64,000 nucleotides of DNA from DASXKD01 sp963734725 (GTDB lineage: Bacteria; Actinomycetota; Actinomycetes; Streptosporangiales; Streptosporangiaceae), in the NCBI GenBank assembly GCA_963734725.1, contig CAVTIX010000008.1, forward strand, positions 62,001-126,000. The letters run 5' to 3'. Below are positions 1 through 7,016 of this stretch, piece after piece. The notes under the pieces were generated by a model, which worked only from the letters and a program-made list of their open reading frames with translations, was not told the origin of the DNA and ran no database searches. The number at the start of each line of letters is the position of its first letter. The first letter of the stretch is position 1. The position numbers and the translations under genes are program-made.

Positions 1-735
1 CGCACCGTGTGCGGCATCGGCCGGGGCGACTCCGCCATGCGGGTGCTCGGCCGGACGCCGTCCTCGCTGGCCACGCTCGGCCACGCCATCAACGTCATCC
101 GGGACCTCGCCGAGGGCCGGGAGGTCAACTACGGGGGGACGAAGGTCCAGATCCCGTGGGTGCGGGGTGGCCGCCTGGAGGTGTGGATGGCGGCCTACGG
201 GCCGAAGGCGCTGAAGCTGTGCGGTGAGGAGGCCGACGGCTTCATCCTCCAGTGCGCCGACCCGGACATCGCCCGGTGGACGATCGGCGCCGCCCGCGCG
301 GCCGCGGCCGCGGCGGGCCGGGATCCCTCCGCGCTCACCATTTGCGTCGCCGCGCCGGCCTACGTCGGGGACGACTACGCGCACATGCGGGACCAGACCC
401 GCTGGTTCGGCGGCATGGTGGGCAACCACGTCGCCGATCTGGTGGCCCGCTACGGCGACACAGGCGACGCGGTGCCCCGGGCCCTCACCGACTACATCAA
501 GGCCCGGAAGGGCTACGACTACTCCCACCACGGCAAGGCGGACAACCCGTCCACGGACTTCGTTCCCGACGACATCGTGGACCGGTTCTGCTTGCTCGGG
601 CCGCCGGAACGGCATGTGGACCGGCTCGCGGAACTGCGCGAGATAGGCGCCGACAACTTCAGCGTCTATCTGATGCACGACGCCCGGGACGCCACCCTGG
701 ACGCCTACGCAAGCCACGTGGTCGGCGCGGTCTGA
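1..735 (+). CDS. Luciferase-like (probably F420-dependent) monooxygenase/reductase, 5' end missing
   Basis: The reading frame is open from the first base and stops at 735, so the N-terminus lies outside the window. The visible 240-odd residues read like the C-terminal two thirds of a luciferase-like TIM barrel: a GRGDSA-type segment near the start, then WMAAYGPKALKLCGEEADG, as in bacterial luciferase-like and methylene-tetrahydromethanopterin reductase-like enzymes. Family members use F420 or FMN as hydride carrier on varied substrates in the cytosol. The substrate cannot be told. A hairpin follows the stop, and the next gene is convergent. Confidence 0.75.
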   Translation, partial: RTVCGIGRGDSAMRVLGRTPSSLATLGHAINVIRDLAEGREVNYGGTKVQIPWVRGGRLEVWMAAYGPKALKLCGEEADGFILQCADPDIARWTIGAARAAAAAAGRDPSALTICVAAPAYVGDDYAHMRDQTRWFGGMVGNHVADLVARYGDTGDAVPRALTDYIKARKGYDYSHHGKADNPSTDFVPDDIVDRFCLLGPPERHVDRLAELREIGADNFSVYLMHDARDATLDAYASHVVGAV

Positions 736-742
736 TCCGGGC

Positions 743-776
743 CCGGGCCCGCCGGGTTCGCCGGCGCGGGGCCCGG
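743..776. terminator. Candidate bidirectional terminator hairpin
   Basis: CCGGGCCC at 743-750 pairs with GGGCCCGG at 769-776, with a second small stem (CCGG/CCGG) inside. It lies between two convergent genes and has no U-tract, as is usual for high-GC actinobacteria. This rests on structure alone. Confidence 0.4.
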
Positions 777-853
777 TTCCTGGCGGGCGCGGCCGGGTGC
801 TCCCATGGCCGGGCGCCTACCCGGCAGCCTTGCCGCTAACCACGGTCCAGGCC

Positions 854-1675
854 TCACCCATCGGCCGGCCACACGATGGGGAACAGCGGGTGGTCCAGGT
901 CCGCCCCGGTGGCGAGTTCGTGGTCGAGGCCGTCGAACGGCGGCGAAGTGCGCCACTTGCGCGGCGCGAACGTGACTCCGGCAGACAGGTAGCGCAGCGA
1001 CAGGACCCGCCGCGCACCGGGGAACGGGAACCCCGGCGCCCCGTGAACGGTGAGGAAGTCGAAGAAGATGGCGTCGCCGGGGGCAAGTTCGAACCGGCGG
1101 ATGTCGTAGGCGTCACGGTCGGTGTCGATGTCCGGCAGTTCGGCGAGGCTCCCCTCGGGAAACCAGCGTGCCTCCCCGGTCAGGAAGGTGCGCGGCATGA
1201 GCCATGTCCCGCTATGCGAACCGGCTACCAGTTCCAGGCAGCCTTCCAGCGGCACCGGATCCACCGGGATCCAGGCGCTCACGCCGCGGCCGTCCACGTT
1301 GTAGTACGGCTGGTCCTGGTGCCAGGGGGTGCGCTGGCTCGTGCCGCCCTCCTTCACCAGGACGTGATCGTGGTAGAAGCGGACCCGCGGCGTGCGCATC
1401 AGCGTGGCGGCGATCCGCGGGACCCTGGAGTGACGGGCCAGGTGCTCGATCTCGGCGACCTCTTGCCACCGGCAGAAGTCCTCGGTGAAGCTGCCTGGAT
1501 CGTCGGCGGCGCTGGCCACCAGGGTGAGCGGGCCTGGGCTGGCAAGCACCGCCTCGATGCCATGGACGGCGGTGGCCACCTCGGCCGGGTCCAGGGCGGC
1601 GCGGACGCAGACCACGCCGTCACGGGCGAACGCCTCCGCCAGTTCGGCGGCGCCGGGCATGAGTTCCATCGGCAT
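854..1675 (-). CDS. Phytanoyl-CoA dioxygenase (PhyH) family protein
   Basis: This 273-residue protein resembles the PhyH family of Fe(II)/2-oxoglutarate oxygenases. WHQDQPYYN gives the HxD iron-binding pair, LVAGSH and a later LTVHG supply the distal histidine region, and an Arg near the C-terminus could bind 2-oxoglutarate. Such enzymes hydroxylate lipids or secondary metabolites in the cytosol; the substrate here is unknown. I prefer the ATG at 1675 (MPMELMPG). The frame stays open to an ATG at 1735, but that extension is encoded by a palindromic repeat (1719-1774) and looks like added sequence. It stands alone on this strand, convergent with the preceding gene. Confidence 0.7.
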   Translation of the reverse strand: MPMELMPGAAELAEAFARDGVVCVRAALDPAEVATAVHGIEAVLASPGPLTLVASAADDPGSFTEDFCRWQEVAEIEHLARHSRVPRIAATLMRTPRVRFYHDHVLVKEGGTSQRTPWHQDQPYYNVDGRGVSAWIPVDPVPLEGCLELVAGSHSGTWLMPRTFLTGEARWFPEGSLAELPDIDTDRDAYDIRRFELAPGDAIFFDFLTVHGAPGFPFPGARRVLSLRYLSAGVTFAPRKWRTSPPFDGLDHELATGADLDHPLFPIVWPADG

Positions 1676-1718
1676 CCGGGGCAAGAACTGCCCTGGCCCC
1701 CTTCCGCAAGCCAGCAAG

Positions 1719-1774
1719 TGTGGTCGTTGTGACAACGCCTACCAAAGATTGTGGGCGTTGCTACGACGACCACA
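1719..1774 (-). repeat. Palindromic repeat, TGTGGTCGTTGT family, copy 1
   Basis: TGTGGTCGTTGTGACAACGC at 1719 faces a near-complementary arm ending CGACGACCACA at 1774, so the element folds into a long hairpin. A second, longer copy with the same arms lies at 10845-10912. Both copies lie just upstream of a gene start and in the same orientation relative to that gene. The translated extension (MSQRPH here, LSQRPH at the other copy) is shared as well. Confidence 0.75.
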
Positions 1775-1871
1775 AACGTCCCGGCGCCCGGTGTGGTGAG
1801 TTGTCCTGTTTCGCGGCGTTTGCGGGTCCGGCCCGGGGAATCAGCATCCGGCGCGGCCGGCGCCCGGGCGG

Positions 1872-2267
1872 CTAGCCCGCATCGAGGCCCAGGGCGTAGC
1901 CGCGGACGAAGGTGAGCAGCCTTGTGTGCGCCTCAAGCAGGCCCGCCACGCTGTCCGCCGTCCCGGGCGCCTCCGGCAGATCGGCCCGCACGTCGGCGAG
2001 CACCGCGAGCATCCCGGTGACCAGGCTGTGAGCATCGGTGGCGCCCTCCAGGTCCCGGTCGGCGCGGTCGATGATCTCTTTGCGGACGAGCAGGTCGGCC
2101 ACCTCCTGCGGGCAGCCGAGCCCGGCCTCCAGCAGGTCACCCCAGCGTCGGCCTACCTTGCGCAGCCCGGTCTTGGATCGGTACCCGGCGAAGATCGACT
2201 CCCACTGCCGGGCGATGAACTCCTCCCAGCCGAGAGCCGTCACATCCTCTGGGTCGTGGTCATACAC
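1872..2267 (-). CDS. Small protein of unknown function
   Basis: I do not recognise this protein. The best-supported start is a GTG at 2267, giving about 131 residues. Longer versions would overlap the divergent epimerase gene and read as arginine/alanine-rich noise. The product is rich in Leu, Ala, Asp and Glu, mostly helical in appearance, soluble, with no signal peptide, membrane segment or cysteine pair beyond one GCPQE. A divergent promoter region of about 135 bp separates it from the epimerase gene at 2404. Confidence 0.5.
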   Translation of the reverse strand: MYDHDPEDVTALGWEEFIARQWESIFAGYRSKTGLRKVGRRWGDLLEAGLGCPQEVADLLVRKEIIDRADRDLEGATDAHSLVTGMLAVLADVRADLPEAPGTADSVAGLLEAHTRLLTFVRGYALGLDAG

Positions 2268-2403
2268 GTGCGCCAGACTATGGCCGCCGCCTCGGCGCCC
2301 GGGTCGGAAGGGCCACCGCCGCCGGCGCGGTTGCGTTCGTGGCGGAATGCGCTGCCCGCGGAAGGGGGTGCGCGCACGGCGGCAGCCGTATTTCAATGCG
2401 GTC

Positions 2404-3390
2404 ATGGAAATCTTGATTCTGGGCGGAACCGCATGGCTTGGCCGCGAGTACGCGAGCCAGGCTGTGGCGGCCGGGCACGCGGTGACCTGCCTGGCCCGGG
2501 GCAAGGCAGGCCCGGCGGCGGAGGGCGCGGTGCTCGCCGCCGCCGACCGGAGCGATCCCGCCGCATACACCGCGGTGGCCGGGCGCGACTGGGACGCGGT
2601 GCTCGAAGTGTCCTGGCAGCCGGGTTTCGTCCGGAGCGCGCTGGCTGCGCTCGGCGACCGGGCGCGGCACTGGACCTACGTGTCGTCCGGCAGCGTGTAC
2701 GCCTCCCATGCGGTGCTGGGCGACGACGAGTCGGCGGCGGCGCTGCCGCCGGCGGACGCCGACGAGGCCAGCGCGGAGCAGTACGGGGAGGCGAAGGTCG
2801 CGTGCGAGCAGGCGTCCGCCGCCGCCGTGGGCGACCGGCTGCTGGTGGCCCGCGCGGGGCTCATCGGCGGGCCCGGCGACCACAGCGACCGGTCCGGCTA
2901 CTGGGCCGCGCGTGCCGCCCGGGATCCGGAGGGGCCGATGCTGGTTCCCGCCAGCCCCGGTATGGCCACGCAGGTCGTCAACGTGCGCGACCTCGCCGCC
3001 TGGCTGCTCGCCTGCGGGGCGGCCGGGACCACCGGGACCTACGACGCGGTCGGACCGGTGCTGCCGTTCGGCAAGTGGATCCGCTCCTCCCGCGCGGCGG
3101 GCGGGCACACCGGGCCGGTGGTCACCGCCGACCCGGCGTGGCTGCGCGAGCAGGGCATCGAGGAGTGGATGGGCGAAGAGTCACTGCCGATGTGGGTCGC
3201 CGAACCGGGCTGGGAGGGCTTCTCCGCGCGCAGCGGGGCGGCAGCCCTGGCCGCCGGGCTGCGGCACCGCTCGCGCGCCGACCTGCTTGCCGACACCCTG
3301 GCGTGGGAACGCACCCAGGGCCTGGACCGGCCCCGCCGGGCCGGGCTGAGCGCGCGCCGCGAACGCGAACTGATCCTGGCGCTGGGCTGA
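2404..3390 (+). CDS. NAD-dependent epimerase/dehydratase family protein
   Basis: MEILILGGTAWLGREYASQA is an N-terminal Rossmann strand with a GGTxxLG nucleotide loop, typical of the extended short-chain reductase (epimerase) family. TYVSSGSVY and a later YGEAK supply the Ser and Tyr/Lys catalytic pair. The 328-residue length fits the family. Related actinobacterial proteins are usually annotated only as NAD-dependent epimerase or reductase; the substrate is unknown. I chose ATG 2404 because the nucleotide-binding strand begins immediately. There is no good ribosome-binding site upstream, so the mRNA may be leaderless. Confidence 0.75.
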   Translation: MEILILGGTAWLGREYASQAVAAGHAVTCLARGKAGPAAEGAVLAAADRSDPAAYTAVAGRDWDAVLEVSWQPGFVRSALAALGDRARHWTYVSSGSVYASHAVLGDDESAAALPPADADEASAEQYGEAKVACEQASAAAVGDRLLVARAGLIGGPGDHSDRSGYWAARAARDPEGPMLVPASPGMATQVVNVRDLAAWLLACGAAGTTGTYDAVGPVLPFGKWIRSSRAAGGHTGPVVTADPAWLREQGIEEWMGEESLPMWVAEPGWEGFSARSGAAALAAGLRHRSRADLLADTLAWERTQGLDRPRRAGLSARRERELILALG

Positions 3391-3516
3391 CCGCGGCCGG
3401 CGAGCCCGCGACCTCATCGGCCGCGGGCTCGCCCGGCCGGACCCGCTTCGGCTTGGCATCGAGGCCAGTCCCAGCGCCCAAAGTGCTCCTGCCGCGGGCC
3501 GTCAGCCGCCGGCGCT

Positions 3517-3687
3517 GTGATCGACGCGGCGGGACGGCTCAGCACGCTGTTCACGCTCGGGCCGCCGCTGCGCGGGCTGCGGCACGAGACGACGGCCATC
3601 CCGGAGATCAGGGTTCAGGCCGCCGCCCTGGCCTTGCGGCTGACCGCCGCAGCCCCGCTGTCCGCCCGCCCGGACACCGGCGCCTGA
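3517..3687 (+). pseudogene. C-terminal remnant of an FAD/NAD(P)-binding protein
   Basis: The short frame reads VIDAAGRLSTLFTLGPPLRG, then RHETTAIPEIR, then an AAALALRL stretch, and stops at 3687. From memory this matches the last 50-60 residues of the actinobacterial FAD/NAD(P)-binding proteins with an N-terminal NAD_binding_9 domain. No upstream part of such a protein is visible in any frame, so this looks like the decayed 3' end of a deleted gene. The GTG at 3517 only marks where similarity begins. Confidence 0.5.
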
Positions 3688-3915
3688 ACGGCCGACCGCG
3701 GGTTCGCTTCCCTGCCCGCCTACGGCGGCGAACCGTGGCCAGCGCCAGCGCCCCGGGATGCCGCGGCCGCCCCATTACGAATGGGTGACGTTCCGCGCAG
3801 TTCGTTGCGGCTGGGCCGGATGGGACGGCAGGTTTACCGCCAGGGTGCTGAGCATCCGCTGGCAAATCTGGGCGGGCCGAGGGATCAGCCTGGCGCGGGT
3901 CGTCCCCGCCCGCCG

Positions 3916-3951
3916 CGTGGCCAGGCGCGCGTCGCGGCGCGCCTGGCCACG
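3916..3951. terminator. Strong hairpin upstream of the cobalamin riboswitch
   Basis: CGTGGCCAGGCGCGC at 3916-3930 is perfectly complementary to GCGCGCCTGGCCACG at 3937-3951, with a 6-nt loop. It could terminate transcription coming from the left before the B12 operon promoter. The stretch 3688-3984 otherwise holds no gene I can support; the small open frames in it show no recognisable protein. Confidence 0.45.
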
Positions 3952-3989
3952 CCTCAGCCCGCAGGCCGCTTGACGAGCCTGGCGCACTA

Positions 3990-4192
3990 TGGTGATGTTG
4001 ACCCGTCCATCGACGGCAGTGGAGGAAGTCGGTGCGAATCCGACGCGGTCCCGCCACTGTGACCGGGGAGCGGCCCTCACGTTAGCCACGACCGCATTGC
4101 GGTGGGAAGGCCGAGGGGAGCTTCGATCCGGGAGCCAGGACACTCCGGCCGCCGATCCTTCGCCCACCGGGGCGTGGTTACCCCGAGGAAGG
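3990..4192 (+). promoter_or_regulatory. Cobalamin (B12) riboswitch
   Basis: The segment contains GGTGCGAATCCGAC near 4031, CCGCCACTGTGACCGGGG at 4051 (the B12-box region), and GAGCCAGGACACTC near 4133, in the order and spacing of cobalamin riboswitches. It lies directly before the cob operon on the same strand. Binding of adenosylcobalamin to such RNAs lowers expression of B12 synthesis genes, usually by hiding the ribosome-binding site in actinobacteria. A purine-rich GAGGAAGG follows at about 4184-4191 and would be the expression platform's target. The exact 5' edge is approximate. Confidence 0.9.
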
Positions 4193-4198
4193 CCCGCC

Positions 4199-4264
4199 AT
4201 GATGTCCTCACCTGGCCCGCCAAGCACGCCGTCCGCGGCCCGCCGCCCGCCGCGCCCCCGCTGA
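4199..4264 (+). CDS. 21-residue leader peptide between riboswitch and cobD
   Basis: An ATG at 4199 sits 7 nt after GAGGAAGG, a good ribosome-binding site, and opens a 21-codon frame rich in Pro, Ser and Arg. Its TGA at 4262-4264 overlaps the cobD ATG at 4264 (TGATG). cobD itself has no clear ribosome-binding site. I infer that ribosomes load at the leader under riboswitch control and re-start on cobD. It could also be a chance frame. Confidence 0.5.
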   Translation: MMSSPGPPSTPSAARRPPRPR

Positions 4265-5346
4265 TGCCGCGACAGTCCGGGCTCGCCTCCGGGCTGCTGC
4301 TCGGCGCCGCTCTGGACGCCGTGCTCGCCGACCCGCGCCGGGGTCACCCGGTCGCGGTGTTCGGCACCGCCGCGGCCCGCGCCGAGCGCCGGTTCTGGGC
4401 GGCAAGCCGTGCCCGTGGCGCCCTGTTCACCCTGGCCTGTGCCGGCCCGGCGGCCGCCGCCGGCTGGGCCGGGCAACGGCTGGCCGGGCGCCGGGCGCTG
4501 CCCGGTGCCGCGCTGGCAGCCGCGGCGACGTGGGCGGTGCTCGGCGGGAGCAGCCTGGCGGCCGAAGCGGCCGGGATCTCCCGCGCCCTGGCGGCAGGCG
4601 ATCTGGACGACGCACGGCGCCGGCTGCCCGCGCTGTGCGGGCGCGACCCCGCCGGGCTGTCCGCCGCCGAATTGGCCCGCGCGGCCGTGGAGTCGGTCGC
4701 GGAGAACACCTGCGACGCGGTGGTCGCGCCGCTGCTGTGGGGCGCGGTGGCCGGCGTCGGCGGGCTGCTCGGCTACCGCGCCGTGAACACGCTCGACGCC
4801 ATGGTCGGGCATCACAGCATGCGATACGAAAGATTCGGGTGGGCCGCCGCCCGCCTCGACGACGTGGCAAACGTGGCGCCCGCCCGGGTGACCGCGGTCC
4901 TGGCCGTGGCCCTGGCGCCCGCGGCCGGCGGGAGCGGGCGCGCTGCGCTGCGCACGTTGCGCCGCGACGGAGGCGCGCATCCCAGCCCGAACGCGGGCCG
5001 CTGCGAGGCCGCGTTCGCCGGTGCGCTCGGGGTCAGCCTCGGCGGCGCCAACGTCTACCAGGGCCGGGCCGAGCGCCGGGGCGCCCTCGGCGACGGGCCG
5101 CCGCCCGGGCCTGCCGACCTCGACCGCGCCATCCGGCTGTCCCGGCTGATCGCCTTCGCCGCCACGGTCTTGGGTTCGGCTGCCGCGCACCTGCTCAGCG
5201 GGCGGGGCAGCGCGCGGGGAACCCGGCCGCCCGGGCCGGCCCTGCCGCGATACCCGACGTGTGTGATGGTTGGCGCAGCCACCACATTTTCTTGTCATGG
5301 TTGGCGCAACCCACGGCAAAAGAAGGCTGCGGTGGGGGCGCCGTGA
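4264..5346 (+). CDS. cobD: Adenosylcobinamide-phosphate synthase CobD/CbiB
   Basis: CobD/CbiB attaches the aminopropanol arm to adenosylcobyric acid in the membrane. Seen here: LLLGAALDAVLADPRRGHPVAVFG at the N-terminus, ESVAENTCDAVVAPLLWGAV, NTLDAMVGHHSMRYERFGWAAARLDDVAN and SPNAGRCEAAFAGALGVSLGG, all signatures of the family, with several hydrophobic segments. The protein is 360 residues. The last 30 or so, after the conserved domain ends near 5220, come from a repeat-like stretch and are unlikely to matter for function. It is the first gene of the cob operon; its stop overlaps a small bridging frame (GTGA at 5343). Confidence 0.93.
   Translation: MPRQSGLASGLLLGAALDAVLADPRRGHPVAVFGTAAARAERRFWAASRARGALFTLACAGPAAAAGWAGQRLAGRRALPGAALAAAATWAVLGGSSLAAEAAGISRALAAGDLDDARRRLPALCGRDPAGLSAAELARAAVESVAENTCDAVVAPLLWGAVAGVGGLLGYRAVNTLDAMVGHHSMRYERFGWAAARLDDVANVAPARVTAVLAVALAPAAGGSGRAALRTLRRDGGAHPSPNAGRCEAAFAGALGVSLGGANVYQGRAERRGALGDGPPPGPADLDRAIRLSRLIAFAATVLGSAAAHLLSGRGSARGTRPPGPALPRYPTCVMVGAATTFSCHGWRNPRQKKAAVGAP
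5262..5340. repeat. Imperfect repeat at the cobD 3' end
   Basis: ATGGTTGGCGCA(G/A)CC occurs twice, at 5266 and 5297. The TTGGCGCAGCCACCACATTTTCTT arm near 5270 is roughly complementary to AAGAAGGCTGCGGTGGGGGC near 5320, so the segment can fold back. It encodes the non-conserved cobD tail, whose base composition is less G+C-rich than the gene body. Confidence 0.45.
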
Positions 5347-5438
5347 AGGGGATTCTGGGTGCGGCGAGGGTAATCCTCGCGGGTGGGGGCGGCATGAGCG
5401 GGTTGCTGGCCGCGGGTACTGCGGCGGGAAAGCTATGA
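5343..5438 (+). CDS. 31-residue bridging frame carrying a second copy of the cobQ start
   Basis: GTG at 5343 overlaps the cobD stop (GTGA), and its TGA at 5436-5438 overlaps the cobQ start (ATGA at 5435). The second half, MSGLLAAGTAAGKL from the ATG at 5394, is a degenerate copy of the first residues of CobQ (MKGLLVAGTASEAGKS), P-loop included, displaced by 41 nt. It cannot encode a working domain. I read it as a partial duplication of the cobQ start kept open so that translation passes from cobD to cobQ. Confidence 0.5.
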   Translation: MKGILGAARVILAGGGGMSGLLAAGTAAGKL

Positions 5439-6985
5439 AAGGGCTGCTGGTCGCCGGGACGGCGTCGGAAGCGGGCAAGAGCGCGGTCACCGCGGGGATC
5501 TGCCGCTGGCTCGCCCGGCGCGGCGTCAAGGTAGCCCCGTTCAAGGCGCAGAACATGTCGCTGAACTCGGTGGTCACCCGGGACGGCGCGGAGATCGGCC
5601 GGGCCCAGGCCGCGCAGGCCGCCGCGGCCGGCATCGAGCCCGAGGCGGCGCTGAACCCGGTCCTGCTCAAGCCCGGCAGCCGGGGCACCAGCCAGGTCAT
5701 GGTGCTCGGGCGCCCCGTCGCCGAGGCGGACGCCGTGTCCTACCCCGCGCTTAAGCCGCGCCTGGCGGAGACCGTGCTGGCCTGCCTGGCGGGCCTGGCG
5801 GACCGGTTCGACGCGGTCATCTGCGAGGGCGCCGGCAGCCCCGCCGAGATCAACCTGCGCGAGCACGACATCGCCAACATGGGCCTGGCCCGGGCGGCGG
5901 GCCTGCCGGTGATCGTCGTCGCCGACATCGACCGTGGCGGCGCGCTCGCCGCCATGTACGGCACGCTCGCCCTGCTCAGCCGGGAAGACCAGGCGCTGGT
6001 CGCCGGGTTCGTGGTGAACAAGTTCCGCGGTGACGTCGCTCTGCTGGAACCGGGGCTGGACCGGCTGCGCGAACTCACCGGGCGGCCGGTGCTCGGCGTG
6101 CTGCCGTGGACCCCCGGGCTCTGGCTGGACGCGGAGGACTCGCTCAGCCTGGGCGCCGGGCCCGACGACGGGGGCCAAGGCCCGATGAAGGGGGAAAGTG
6201 AAGGGGGAACAGTGAAGGGGGAACGGGGAGGCGGGCGGGGGGTGGGGGGTGGGGTGCTCCGGGTCGCGGTGATCCGGCTGCCCCGGATCAGCAACTTCAC
6301 CGACACCGACCCGTTGACCGCCGAGCCGGGGGTGGCCGTCCGGTTCGTCTCCTCCCCCGCCGACATCGCCGACGCCGACCTGGTGATCCTGCCGGGCAGC
6401 CGGGCCACCGTGGCCGACCTTGCCTGGCTGCGCGAGCGCGGCCTGGCCAAGGCCGTGACGGAGCGGGCCGCGCGGGGCGGGCCGGTGCTGGGCATCTGCG
6501 GCGGCTACCAGATGCTCGCCCAGGAGATCCGCGACGACGTGGAAAGCGGCGCGGGCCTGGTCCCGGGGCTGGGCCTGCTCCCGGCCACGGCCGCGTTCGG
6601 CCGGGCGAAGGTGCTCCGGCTGCGGCAGGAAACCTGCGACGGCGAGCAGGTCACCGGGTACGAGATCCACCACGGCGTGGTCACCACGGACGGTGGTGAG
6701 CCGTTCCCCGGCGGGTGCGTCGCCGGGGCGGTGCTGGGCACCACGTGGCACGGTCTCTTCGAGAGCGACGGGTTCCGGCGGGCGCTGCTCCGCAAGGTCG
6801 CTGCCGCGGCCGGGCGCGCCTTCGACCCCGGCCGCATCACGTTCGCCCAGATCCGGGAGCGCAAGCTGGACACCCTGGCCGACCTGGTCGCCGCCCATCT
6901 GGACACGGCCGCACTGCTGGACCTGATCGACCACGGCGCGCCCGCCGGGCTACCGTTCATCCCGCCAGGAACCCCAGATGAGTGA
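5435..6985 (+). CDS. cobQ: Cobyric acid synthase CobQ/CbiP
   Basis: This glutamine-dependent amidotransferase amidates four side chains of adenosylcobyrinic a,c-diamide. The N-terminal ATP-binding domain starts with GTASEAGKSAVTAG, then FKAQNMSLNS and CEGAGSPAEINL. The C-terminal class I glutaminase domain has the nucleophile in GICGGYQML (Cys about 355) and the catalytic His in EIHHGV (about 412). The protein has 516 residues, a little longer than usual, because a G-rich repeat (6185-6254) adds about 23 Gly/Lys/Glu residues exactly in the linker between the two domains. It overlaps the bridging frame by ATGA, and its end overlaps another small frame. Confidence 0.95.
   Translation: MKGLLVAGTASEAGKSAVTAGICRWLARRGVKVAPFKAQNMSLNSVVTRDGAEIGRAQAAQAAAAGIEPEAALNPVLLKPGSRGTSQVMVLGRPVAEADAVSYPALKPRLAETVLACLAGLADRFDAVICEGAGSPAEINLREHDIANMGLARAAGLPVIVVADIDRGGALAAMYGTLALLSREDQALVAGFVVNKFRGDVALLEPGLDRLRELTGRPVLGVLPWTPGLWLDAEDSLSLGAGPDDGGQGPMKGESEGGTVKGERGGGRGVGGGVLRVAVIRLPRISNFTDTDPLTAEPGVAVRFVSSPADIADADLVILPGSRATVADLAWLRERGLAKAVTERAARGGPVLGICGGYQMLAQEIRDDVESGAGLVPGLGLLPATAAFGRAKVLRLRQETCDGEQVTGYEIHHGVVTTDGGEPFPGGCVAGAVLGTTWHGLFESDGFRRALLRKVAAAAGRAFDPGRITFAQIRERKLDTLADLVAAHLDTAALLDLIDHGAPAGLPFIPPGTPDE
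6185..6254 (+). repeat. G-rich in-frame insert in cobQ, shared with araD
   Basis: ATGAAGGGGG, (A)GTGAAGGGGGAA twice, then GAACGGGGAGGCGGG followed by runs of 4-7 G. The core AACGGGGAGGCGGG(C/T)GG recurs at 63558-63605 inside the araD-like gene, also in frame. The many G-runs could form a G-quadruplex in mRNA or in the coding strand. It falls between the ATPase and glutaminase domains of CobQ. Confidence 0.7.
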
Positions 6986-7016
6986 CGCGCCTTATACCGC
7001 CGGGAGTCACAGATGA
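6978..7016 (+). CDS. 12-residue bridging frame, duplicated cobN start
   Basis: CAGATGAGTGACGCGCC occurs at 6975 and again at 7010, 35 nt apart. The first ATG (6978) overlaps the end of cobQ and reads MSDAPYTAGSHR before a TGA at 7014-7016. That stop overlaps the second ATG (7013), which opens cobN as MSDAPQPPGR. The result is the same duplicated-start arrangement as at cobD/cobQ. No independent function is implied. Confidence 0.45.
   Translation: MSDAPYTAGSHR

Noticed and set aside
1926..3788. Very long arginine/glycine-rich open frames over the epimerase and neighbouring genes
   Set aside because: These are shadow frames caused by high G+C. Their composition is unlike real proteins and the true genes lie in other frames.
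3758..3973. Possible 71-residue protein before the riboswitch
   Set aside because: No ribosome-binding site and no family resemblance. It ends in the hairpin at 3916-3951, and the Arg/Trp-rich composition is that of a chance frame.
3775..5700. Long minus-strand open frame opposite the riboswitch and cobD
   Set aside because: It is antisense to cobD/cobQ, covers the riboswitch and has no recognisable domain.
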